Source: JBBIII01 sp037446575
GTDB taxonomy: Bacteria; Bacteroidota; Ignavibacteria; UBA10030
Direction of reading: 5' to 3'
NCBI GenBank assembly: GCA_037446575.1
Contig: JBBIII010000075.1
Location: 1-11,227 of the forward strand
DNA: 11,227 nucleotides
The notes beneath the pieces were generated by a model. It had not been told where the DNA came from, did no database searches, and saw only the letters and a list, made by a program, of their open reading frames with translations. Of the stretch, positions 1 to 6,929 are shown in pieces. Position 1 is the stretch's first letter. Every line of letters begins with the position of its first letter. Both the position numbers and the translations under genes were made by a program.

Positions 1-2210
1 TTGGATTTATAATCGAGAACCTGACGCATCGTCTTTGCTAATTCTTCTATTTGATATGGTTTTTGCAAAAATGCATCGGCAATTTCTTGTAAAATTGCAG
101 CATCTTGAGAGCGATTGCTGTATCCTGTTGAAATTATGACGTGAAGATTAGAATTAATTTTTTTTATTTTATTAAATGTTTCTCGACCGCTCATTTTGGG
201 CATGTTTAAATCGAGAATTACAACTTTAATGTTATTCTTTTTCTTTAGTATATTGACAGCTTTTTGACCGCTATCGACCATTGTTACTTTGTAGCCGAGA
301 CCTGATAGCATTCCATTGATAACTTCAGAAACATCTTTCTCATCATCAACTATTAGTACTTCTTCATTGCCTTGTTCAAACTTTATGTGTTTCACAATTC
401 TTTTGCTTGTTTTTTTCGGCGACATAATTGGTAAATGAAGTTCAAATATTGAACCTTTTTGTATTTCGCTATGAACGTTAATAAATCCGTTATGAGTGTT
501 GACAACGCCATACACAACTGAAAGCCCAAGACCTGTTCCCTTCCCTTGATCTTTAGTAGTAAAAAATGGCTCGAATATATGTTGCATAGTCTCTTTATCC
601 ATGCCAATTCCAGTATCACTTATAGAGATTACAACATATTCCCCTTCTTTTATTTCCGGCGCTGGAGCAGTATCTTCACCAACAAATTTTTTATAAGACT
701 TTACATTAATAAATCCGCCTTCAGGCATTGCGTCTCTTGCATTAATAAGTAAATTAAGTATTGATTGTTGGATTAGACCTTCATCGCCGTTTATTACGCA
801 AACTTCTTGAATCAAATCTTTTTCTATGCTGATAGTTTTATCGGTACTGCGTTCAAATAGTCCTATTGTTTCCTCAATAATATCATTTGCAATAATAGGA
901 TGAAATTGCACATTACTTTTTCGCGCAAAAGTCAGTAATTGTCTCGTTAGCGAGGCGCCGCGTCTTGCGGCTGTCTCAATTATTTCTGCATAACGATACC
1001 AATGATCGGTTTCCTTCAACTTACGCTTCATAATTGAAGTTGAGCCAAGTATAGAAGTAAGAATATTATTGAAATCGTGAGCCACGCCGCCAGCAAGATT
1101 TCCAATGCTATCAATTCTTTGAGCATGAATAACTTTTGCTTCAAGTTTTTTCTTTTCGGTAATATCGCGAGCAACCGCTCTAACAAATTTTTCACCAGAT
1201 TCATCACTTATTATTGATGCATTTACACTTACGTCTATTATTTCCTTATTTTTAGTTACAATTTTCTCTTCCAGACCTTTCACTTCACGGTTTTTCTCAA
1301 AAATTTCATGCAGATTATTCAATGCTTCTTTATGATGCTCTGGTAGATAAAGTTTTAGAATAGATTGACCTATCAACTCTTCTTTTGAATAACCAAGACG
1401 TGTTGCTTCAGTTTGATTACAACGAGTAATTATTCCATTACGATCTATTATATGCGTCATATCGGGTGAATGTTCAAACAAATCAATAAACCGCTCTTCT
1501 GATTTACGAACTCGCTCGAAAAGGACAGCATTTTCCATTGCAACGCCAATTTGATTAGCAAATGCCATAACAAGTTCAATCTGCTTCGGCGAAAATGTTT
1601 CAACGCTTTTACTTGCTAAAATAATAAGTCCGGATAACTGGTCTTTCATCATAATCGGTATGGATGCCCATGAACCGATAATTCCATATTCCCATTTTTT
1701 ATTTTCTTTTTTTGATTTTTTGGGTCGCTTAACAATTCTTGGGTTGTTGATCCATCGTATGTTTTCATCGTTAATATTACCGTGAGTGTTAATTATTGAA
1801 AAATTTAATTCTTCTACGCCGCGTGATACACGCAACACCAATTTCTCTCCCTCTAAAATGTAAATCCAACCAAAATTAATTTGAAGCAAGCGTTTCATTT
1901 CAAGCAATGCATTATGCAATAATATTTGAACGTCAATAGCTCTATTAACTGATTCAGCAAAAGAGTTTAGCGCTAATAATTCCTGCTTTTGTTCTTCTAA
2001 TAATCGACCATATTTAAGCGTAAAAAAAACTATTAGAAACCCGAAAATCCCTACTGTAATTACACTTCCAAACAAAAGCAGTTCTATAGTTCTTCCGCTT
2101 GTTAATCGGACGGCAACAATTGTAATTAATGTTACAACAACCGCAGTCGATATTACTATTTGGGCTTGTTCGACAGGTCCTAAAGATGTGCGAAATTTAC
2201 GTCGTGTCAT
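1..2210 (-). CDS. Hybrid sensor histidine kinase (TM-GAF-PAS-HisKA-HATPase-REC), 3' end cut by window edge
   Basis: This is an inner-membrane sensor kinase that would autophosphorylate on His and pass phosphate to its own receiver. The frame is open from ATG 2210 to base 1 (736 codons). An in-frame TAA two codons upstream fixes the earliest start; no good Shine-Dalgarno is visible. Two hydrophobic helices lie at about residues 17-35 and 43-66, with almost no loop between them, so sensing is probably cytoplasmic or in the membrane. A GAF-like region follows (about 80-235), then a PAS domain beginning near the KSEERF motif (S237) and ending in RDITEKKKLE. HisKA shows GGVAHDFNNIL with phospho-His H378. 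HATPase_c shows the N box NLLINARDAM (N490), DTGIGMD (D532), FEPFFTTK and GTGLGLS (from G558). The receiver has acidic residues D622/D623, phospho-Asp D667 (LDLNMPKMSG) and K717 (LQKPY). The receiver is nearly complete, so only a few residues are likely missing. It follows a receiver gene by 32 bases. The signal is unknown. Confidence 0.95.
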   Translation of the reverse strand, partial: MTRRKFRTSLGPVEQAQIVISTAVVVTLITIVAVRLTSGRTIELLLFGSVITVGIFGFLIVFFTLKYGRLLEEQKQELLALNSFAESVNRAIDVQILLHNALLEMKRLLQINFGWIYILEGEKLVLRVSRGVEELNFSIINTHGNINDENIRWINNPRIVKRPKKSKKENKKWEYGIIGSWASIPIMMKDQLSGLIILASKSVETFSPKQIELVMAFANQIGVAMENAVLFERVRKSEERFIDLFEHSPDMTHIIDRNGIITRCNQTEATRLGYSKEELIGQSILKLYLPEHHKEALNNLHEIFEKNREVKGLEEKIVTKNKEIIDVSVNASIISDESGEKFVRAVARDITEKKKLEAKVIHAQRIDSIGNLAGGVAHDFNNILTSILGSTSIMKRKLKETDHWYRYAEIIETAARRGASLTRQLLTFARKSNVQFHPIIANDIIEETIGLFERSTDKTISIEKDLIQEVCVINGDEGLIQQSILNLLINARDAMPEGGFINVKSYKKFVGEDTAPAPEIKEGEYVVISISDTGIGMDKETMQHIFEPFFTTKDQGKGTGLGLSVVYGVVNTHNGFINVHSEIQKGSIFELHLPIMSPKKTSKRIVKHIKFEQGNEEVLIVDDEKDVSEVINGMLSGLGYKVTMVDSGQKAVNILKKKNNIKVVILDLNMPKMSGRETFNKIKKINSNLHVIISTGYSNRSQDAAILQEIADAFLQKPYQIEELAKTMRQVLDYKS

Positions 2211-2242
2211 ATCTTAGACTGCAAAGAAAGGATAATTAAATA

Positions 2243-2623
2243 TCAAACGCTTAAATGTTTTGATAGAACCGTACTTACTTCATCTTCATTAAATGGTTTT
2301 ACTAAATAGTCGATAGCGCCAAGAGAAAAAGCAACTTTTCGAGCATCATAATCATCAATAGCCGAAAAGAAAATAATTGGTGTAGAAGAATTTTTAGGCG
2401 ATTGTTTTAAATTATCAACAAAATCGAAGCCATTCATATCAGGCATACGCACATCGCTTAAAATTAGATCGGGTCTAAACTTTGTCAACATCTTCAGAGC
2501 TTCAATTCCACTTTTAGCAGTACGTACTGCATAACCATTTCTCTGTAAAATATGCGATGTTATCTTAAGCCACGTTTGCTCGTCGTCAATAACTAATATT
2601 TGTTTTTTGCGCTTTGAAGACAT
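2243..2623 (-). CDS. Single-domain response regulator (CheY-like receiver)
   Basis: This 126-residue protein is a receiver domain with no output domain. Visible motifs are the acidic pair D13/D14 in VIDDE, phospho-acceptor D57 (LILSDVRMPDMNG), switch residue S87 (FFSA) and K109 in LVKP. The length matches a lone REC domain. It probably shuttles phosphate or acts by protein contact and cannot bind DNA itself. It lies 32 bases upstream of the hybrid kinase on the same strand, so the two are probably co-transcribed and may form a phosphorelay. A recognisable Shine-Dalgarno is lacking before ATG 2623 (TTAGAAAATAAT), in contrast to the genes further right. The family call is secure; the partner is inferred from adjacency. 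Confidence 0.95.
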   Translation of the reverse strand: MSSKRKKQILVIDDEQTWLKITSHILQRNGYAVRTAKSGIEALKMLTKFRPDLILSDVRMPDMNGFDFVDNLKQSPKNSSTPIIFFSAIDDYDARKVAFSLGAIDYLVKPFNEDEVSTVLSKHLSV

Positions 2624-2651
2624 ATTATTTTCTAAAATATTATTTCTATTA

Positions 2652-2682
2652 AAAAGATACGAAGGATGATAATAGAATGCAA
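2652..2682 (-). promoter_or_regulatory. Candidate promoter for the receiver/kinase pair
   Basis: On the minus strand, TTGCAT (2677-2682) is followed after 17 bases by TATCTT (2654-2659), and the -10 region reads TATCTTTT. This resembles both a weak sigma-70 promoter and the Bacteroidota TAnnTTTG element. It would give a leader of roughly 20-25 bases before ATG 2623. It sits in the 157-base gap between the ALDH stop and the receiver start, where a promoter is expected. This is pattern matching by eye in AT-rich DNA, hence the low confidence. Confidence 0.35.
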
Positions 2683-2780
2683 CTTACCGCGCTTATTCTT
2701 GAAATCAAAAATAAACGAATTTTATTGATAATAGTATTTAGTAATAAAAAATCAGATTAATAGTTTTGTGTTTATTCAGT

Positions 2781-4349
2781 TCATTTTTGAAAAGTTCTTA
2801 AAAAAACTTTAATTAATTTTAATCCACCGATTATCTTTGTAAAAATATTTTTTGAATAAAGAAAATCTAATCCACATTTTAGTCCTTCATAGATTTTTTT
2901 ATTGTGTGGATGCCACCACATATTCTTTTGTACAAATGGCAAATAATCATCAACAACACAGCGGGGTTGTGTCATTTCTTCTAAGCCGATAAATCCATGA
3001 GTGCGACCGATTCCGGATTCTTTCCAGCCGCCCCAGGGTGTTTCTGCTAAACCATGACTCATTAAATGATCGTTTATCATTACAGAGCCGACTTCAAGAC
3101 GTGAAGCAATTTGGTGCGCTTTCTTCCGATTCTTCGTCCAAACAGATGCGGTAAGTCCCAGTGTTGAGGCGTTTGCTTTTGCAATAGCTTCCTCAATACT
3201 TTCAACTTTTTGCACGGCAAGCAAAGGTCCAAATATTTCTTCATTCACAACCATCATATCATCTTTTATATTTTCGATTATTACAGGAGAGTGGAATAAT
3301 CCTTTTCCGCTCTTCCATATTTGAGGATTTTCAGGATAGAGCTTAGCGCCTTTCTTTTTCGCATCTCTCAAATGCTCTTTTATCTTCTTCAATTGTTCTT
3401 TTGTCGTCATTGAACCTAAATCAACGTTGAAATCTACATCAACTCCCTGTTTTAGTTCGGACATTTTTTTCTTAAGGAGAAGCACAAATTCCTCATATAC
3501 TTCAGCTTCTACATAAATTCGCTCAACTCCAGCGCACGACTGTCCACAATTTGATAAGCCCGCCCACAAAGCTCCTCCTACCGCACGATTCATATTCGCA
3601 TCTTTGCATACAATCATCGCATCATTTCCGCCGAGTTCGAGTGATAAAGGAATTAGACGCTTAGCTGCTTTTTCCATCAAATATTTTCCGATTGCAACTG
3701 AGCCGGTAAAGAACAACTTGTTAATTCCCGAATTCAAAAAAGCGTCGCCAGCAACTCGACCCGGCAAATTTATAAGATTGAACAGATTTTTAGGTAATTC
3801 TCCAGCTTCTACACATTCTTTAATTATTTTCCCTACTTCGAGCGTTTGTGTTGCAACCTTAAGAACAACTCCGTTCCCTGCAATAAGAGCCATAGCAACT
3901 TCATGAAAAGGAATTGCAAACGGATAATTCCATGGACTGATAATTCCAACTACACCAATCGGAACACGATCTACGTACGAACGCTTGTTGATCGTTAAAA
4001 TACTTCCACCGCTAAGACGCTTTCGCTTTAATACTTTTTTTGCATTCTTTGCATAGTAGGTAATAGCCATTGCAGTGGGCAAAACTTCTGTACTGAGCGC
4101 ATCCATTCTTGTTTTGCCATTGTCTTTTGAAATTACTTCGGCAATTCGATCTGTATTTTCTGCAATGAAATCTCTAATTAAAAAAAGATGCTTTGCTCTT
4201 TCATCGAAGCTCAATTGCGCCCATTCATTCTGTGCAATTTTTGCAAGAGCTACCGCACGCTCGAGCTCTTCGACTGTATTTTCAGGAGTCTTGCCGATAA
4301 TTTCGCCTGTTGCGGGATTATATGAAGTAGTCATTTTTCTTTTTAACAT
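2781..4349 (-). CDS. Aldehyde dehydrogenase (NAD(P)-dependent ALDH superfamily) with C-terminal extension
   Basis: This enzyme oxidises an aldehyde to the acid with NAD(P)+. The ALDH fold is complete over about residues 7-470. It shows SPWNYPF (N141 in the oxyanion position), the Rossmann motif FTGSVAIGK (214-222), general base E238 in LELGGN, nucleophile C272 in NCGQSCAG and E371 in NEEIFGPL. The start at 4349 is chosen because GGAGG (4355-4359) lies five bases upstream; the second Met (residue 6) has no such site. After the core comes a tail of about 50 residues (473-522) beginning MWWHPHNKKIYEG and continuing as a basic, hydrophobic, helix-prone stretch. A similar tail occurs, from memory, in ALDHs grouped with diapolycopene-dialdehyde dehydrogenases. 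That suggests membrane association and a hydrophobic substrate, which is inference. It is the last gene of the lipocalin/SDR/ALDH run, 95 bases after the SDR. The substrate cannot be assigned. Confidence 0.93.
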   Translation of the reverse strand: MLKRKMTTSYNPATGEIIGKTPENTVEELERAVALAKIAQNEWAQLSFDERAKHLFLIRDFIAENTDRIAEVISKDNGKTRMDALSTEVLPTAMAITYYAKNAKKVLKRKRLSGGSILTINKRSYVDRVPIGVVGIISPWNYPFAIPFHEVAMALIAGNGVVLKVATQTLEVGKIIKECVEAGELPKNLFNLINLPGRVAGDAFLNSGINKLFFTGSVAIGKYLMEKAAKRLIPLSLELGGNDAMIVCKDANMNRAVGGALWAGLSNCGQSCAGVERIYVEAEVYEEFVLLLKKKMSELKQGVDVDFNVDLGSMTTKEQLKKIKEHLRDAKKKGAKLYPENPQIWKSGKGLFHSPVIIENIKDDMMVVNEEIFGPLLAVQKVESIEEAIAKANASTLGLTASVWTKNRKKAHQIASRLEVGSVMINDHLMSHGLAETPWGGWKESGIGRTHGFIGLEEMTQPRCVVDDYLPFVQKNMWWHPHNKKIYEGLKCGLDFLYSKNIFTKIIGGLKLIKVFLRTFQK

Positions 4350-4354
4350 TTTTA

Positions 4355-4359
4355 CCTCC
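4355..4359 (-). promoter_or_regulatory. Ribosome binding site fixing the ALDH start
   Basis: GGAGG on the minus strand lies five bases before ATG 4349 (GGAGGTAAAAATG). The competing in-frame ATG five codons downstream is preceded only by AAAAGAAAA, so the longer N-terminus is preferred. Confidence 0.7.
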
Positions 4360-4368
4360 GATTAAATT

Positions 4369-4413
4369 TGGAGATTGATTGATTTCCGATTTTGTGATCT
4401 TCGATTTTATGAT
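4369..4413 (-). repeat. Three imperfect 15-base direct repeats in the SDR-ALDH gap
   Basis: Read on the minus strand, three consecutive 15-base units are ATCATAAAATCGAAG (4399-4413), ATCACAAAATCGGAA (4384-4398) and ATCAATCAATCTCCA (4369-4383). The first two match at 12 of 15 positions; the third is more diverged. The array ends just upstream of the ALDH ribosome binding site, inside a 95-base gap that is unusually long for this gene run. Its function is unknown; it could be a degenerate intergenic simple repeat. Confidence 0.6.
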
Positions 4414-4444
4414 TTAATGATATTAGATTAGTTTTTTAAATTAA

Positions 4445-5266
4445 TTATTTTCTTCCTTGCCAGGTTTTCATACTTTTTTGAACTCCCATTATAATCAAGA
4501 ATCGTTGAAACCATTTATCCGGCATAAGTGCGCGGAAACGTAAATTCAGGTTAATTGTTCTAGGCCGTTTTGGCGAGTACTTGCCTTTCTTTAATGCATC
4601 TTCTACAATCGCTTTTGCAATTACGTCGTGGTTTTTCACTAATGGCACAATCCATCTTCCCGGAATTCCAAGTTTTGCTCCTTCAAACATGCCGGTTGAT
4701 ATATAACCGGGATGTATAGAAGAATAATTTACACCAGTTTTTCCGTTTGTAATTGCTTCCATTCTTAGAGATTCTGTAAGCCCCCAGACAGCCCATTTAG
4801 TCGCTGTATAAACTGCAAGCCCGGCAACGCCAATTGTTCCCGCCGCAGAGGAAATATTCACGATATTGCCGCTATTGCGCTCGTACATATCAGGAAGAAA
4901 TGCACGGGTTGTATATAAAAGAGCTGTTAAATTTACATCGATTGTTTTTTCCCAATCCTTATCCGGCTTTTCAAGAAATTCTCCGCCAGTAACAAATCCA
5001 GCGTTGTTGATTAGAATATCAACTTTGCCCATTTCTTTAATTGCGGTTTTCGCAAGTTTATAAACCTGTTCTTTCTTCGTTACATCGCATGGATGTGCAA
5101 AAACTTTTCCAAGCGGTGCAAGTTCTTGTTTCGCTTGTTTTAGAGCTTTCGAGTTCAAATCCCAAATTGTTACTATTGCACCTTCTTCTAAAAGACGTTT
5201 GCAGGTAGCAAAACCGATTCCCATTGCTCCGCCGGTAACCACAACACATTTATTTATTAAGTCCAT
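4445..5266 (-). CDS. Short-chain dehydrogenase/reductase (classical SDR)
   Basis: This 273-residue NAD(P)(H)-dependent oxidoreductase would interconvert an alcohol or hydroxy group and a carbonyl. It shows TGGAMGIG (11-18) for the cofactor, an acidic D36 at the end of beta-2 (WDLN) that favours NAD(H) over NADPH, NNAG (87-90), N112, and the catalytic S140, Y153 and K157 (YTATK). The IHPGYISTGM segment that closes the active site is present. The C-terminus (from about 240, including RALMPDKWFQ and KSMKTWQGR) matches a tail seen in a common SDR subgroup, by recollection. AAGGAG (5273-5278) precedes ATG 5266 at good spacing. It lies 24 bases after the lipocalin gene and upstream of the ALDH. The order suggests an alcohol-aldehyde-acid route, with the SDR making an aldehyde that the ALDH oxidises. 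The substrate is not shown. Confidence 0.94.
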   Translation of the reverse strand: MDLINKCVVVTGGAMGIGFATCKRLLEEGAIVTIWDLNSKALKQAKQELAPLGKVFAHPCDVTKKEQVYKLAKTAIKEMGKVDILINNAGFVTGGEFLEKPDKDWEKTIDVNLTALLYTTRAFLPDMYERNSGNIVNISSAAGTIGVAGLAVYTATKWAVWGLTESLRMEAITNGKTGVNYSSIHPGYISTGMFEGAKLGIPGRWIVPLVKNHDVIAKAIVEDALKKGKYSPKRPRTINLNLRFRALMPDKWFQRFLIIMGVQKSMKTWQGRK

Positions 5267-5290
5267 TTTTCACTCCTTAGATAATTCCTT

Positions 5291-5836
5291 TCAATGAACC
5301 ACTTTATATATTTTAGAAATATCAAAACCGTAATTCTGCGCCTTTGCAATTAAGCTATCATATATTTCATCATCCAATTTAGGCGCGCGACTTAAAATCC
5401 AGAAGTAATCTTTTGAACGACTTGTTATCATGGCAAAAGAGTAATCGAGTGTATCAAGTTCAATCACCTTATAATCTCCGTAGAAAATCCAGAAGAAACT
5501 TACTTCTAAATAAGCGTTTCCACTTTTATCTTTGAATCGCGCTTTCCCTTTCGCCTCTTTCCATTCTCCACTTTTTGTATTGAACCCTTTATTAATAACT
5601 TCAATCATTCCATCTTTACGAAGTGAGTATGTAGCAGTAACTTTGTCTAAATCTTTTTCAAAGGTATGCGGTAATCGGGCAATTTCATACCACGTTCCGA
5701 GATAACGGTTCAAATTAAAATTTTGTACAACTGGAATAAACTCGGCGCTCATTTCTTTTGAAGGGGAACAACCTATTATGAGAACGCTTAATATAAGAGA
5801 ATATAAATAAGTCAAACTGCCAAATTTAAAATTCAT
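5291..5836 (-). CDS. blc: Bacterial lipocalin, outer-membrane lipoprotein (Blc type)
   Basis: This 181-residue lipoprotein has an N-terminal hydrophobic signal (about 5-21) and lipobox LIIGC, so C23 would be the lipidated residue after cleavage. No Asp follows the Cys (CSPSK), so outer-membrane sorting is plausible. The lipocalin signature GTWYEIARLPH follows at about residues 47-57, and the barrel ends with the Blc-like blocks FFWIFYGDYKVI and DYFWILSRAPKLDDE. Family members bind fatty acids or lysophospholipids and are linked to envelope maintenance or stress. The start at 5836 has a very strong Shine-Dalgarno (GAGGAGGGGG, 5841-5850). It is 44 bases downstream of the SIS gene and 24 upstream of the SDR. 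Being grouped with two dehydrogenases suggests a lipid-derived alcohol or aldehyde as common substrate; that is inference. Confidence 0.94.
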   Translation of the reverse strand: MNFKFGSLTYLYSLILSVLIIGCSPSKEMSAEFIPVVQNFNLNRYLGTWYEIARLPHTFEKDLDKVTATYSLRKDGMIEVINKGFNTKSGEWKEAKGKARFKDKSGNAYLEVSFFWIFYGDYKVIELDTLDYSFAMITSRSKDYFWILSRAPKLDDEIYDSLIAKAQNYGFDISKIYKVVH

Positions 5837-5880
5837 TTTTCCCCCTCCTCATATCTAATGCGTTTAATACAGTCATTATT

Positions 5881-6894
5881 TTATTGAATGAATTCATTCC
5901 CGACTTTACGCGCGCGTTCCGGTTTATCTAAATTAATTCCAATTGATAACCCGATTTCCACCAATATATTCCAACCAGCGCAAAGATAAACATACGGATT
6001 AAACTCGCCAATATCTGGAACACGCACAGTATCAAACGGCGTTTCACGATTTGCAATTGCAATGACTTTAAGTCCAACACCTTTTACTAACACTTCCTGA
6101 AATTTTTCAATTTCTTCATCAATTGGATCAACAACAAAGACTATATCGTTCTGATGCATCACTTCTTCAATCCCATGCACCGCATAAGTGCCTTCGAGAA
6201 AATCCGATTTCTTCCGTGTAATCTCGTTTGTTTTAAGCGTCAACTCTTCTGCAACGCCATCGTTATAACCGGCAAAATAAATTGTAGGAGCTTGGGCTGC
6301 AATTTCGATAATTTTGGGATCAATTTGCACTGTTAAAGCTTGTTCAATTTTTTTCGATAAATCTGTGCCGGCAAAATTATTTTTATTTTGAATATGCCAA
6401 AGAATAGACTCATAGAATAATGCCTGTTCTACTACGCTTTTGGTGGCGGCTACGGCTTGCTCCCATCCGCAAGTAAGGACGAAAGTTTCATTGCAATTTT
6501 TTTCTAAAAGCGTTTCTTTGTTTGCTGAAAGCCCGAACCGATTTTGATGTCCATTTTCGGCAAGTTTTTTTGCTAAAGTAATAACTTCTTTTGTTTTTCC
6601 AGAATTTGACGCTAAAAAGACTGCAAACTTAGATAAATCATATAAAGCGGCTTGTCGGGAGCCATCAGTTGCAATGCGAATATCTACTCCCCAGCTCAAA
6701 GCTTTTCGTTTTGCATTTTTTGCCGGGAAAATTCTGCTCGAACCTTCACCGGTCAGAAAAAGTTTGCCAATTGATTTTATTTTTTGTGCAACAGCTTTAG
6801 TTTGTTCTGTGTTAAAATTCCTTACAACACTGATTGTATCCATCATTTCCTGAACAAGAAGAAACTTAGAATATTTTTTATCGCTTAAATTCAT
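5881..6894 (-). CDS. Double-SIS sugar-phosphate isomerase/deaminase (GlmS isomerase-like, no glutaminase domain)
   Basis: This 337-residue cytosolic protein has two SIS domains (about 25-165 and 195-325). The first shows GEGSSR (49-54), SNSGKT (97-102) and the ATKS loop (150-153), which bind the sugar phosphate. In the second, E217, K221, E224 and H240 keep the spacing of E. coli GlmS E481, K485, E488 and H504. K330 in the DKPERARK tail lines up with the Schiff-base Lys K603 (numbers from memory). The N-terminal glutamine amidotransferase domain of GlmS is absent. Size and layout therefore fit GlmS-like amino-sugar deaminases (NagB-II type), FrlB-like deglycases or AgaS-like enzymes acting on a keto- or amino-sugar 6-phosphate. 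AAAAGGAT (6901 onward) precedes ATG 6894. It lies 35 bases after the DUF4954 gene. The exact substrate is not determinable here. Confidence 0.88.
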   Translation of the reverse strand: MNLSDKKYSKFLLVQEMMDTISVVRNFNTEQTKAVAQKIKSIGKLFLTGEGSSRIFPAKNAKRKALSWGVDIRIATDGSRQAALYDLSKFAVFLASNSGKTKEVITLAKKLAENGHQNRFGLSANKETLLEKNCNETFVLTCGWEQAVAATKSVVEQALFYESILWHIQNKNNFAGTDLSKKIEQALTVQIDPKIIEIAAQAPTIYFAGYNDGVAEELTLKTNEITRKKSDFLEGTYAVHGIEEVMHQNDIVFVVDPIDEEIEKFQEVLVKGVGLKVIAIANRETPFDTVRVPDIGEFNPYVYLCAGWNILVEIGLSIGINLDKPERARKVGNEFIQ

Positions 6895-6929
6895 TTGTTT
6901 ATCCTTTTTATTAATCCAATATAGAGAAA

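Noticed and set aside
392..752. Short open frames inside the kinase gene (392-619 minus, 546-752 plus)
   Set aside because: The continuous kinase frame here encodes intact HATPase motifs; these are out-of-frame shadows.
3604..4365. Plus-strand open frames opposite the aldehyde dehydrogenase (3604-3906 and 4075-4365)
   Set aside because: They are antisense to a well-conserved ALDH, show no recognisable motifs and no ribosome sites.
5058..5249. 63-codon frame overlapping the SDR gene on the same strand
   Set aside because: It overlaps the cofactor-binding region of the SDR in another frame, with no ribosome site or known motif.
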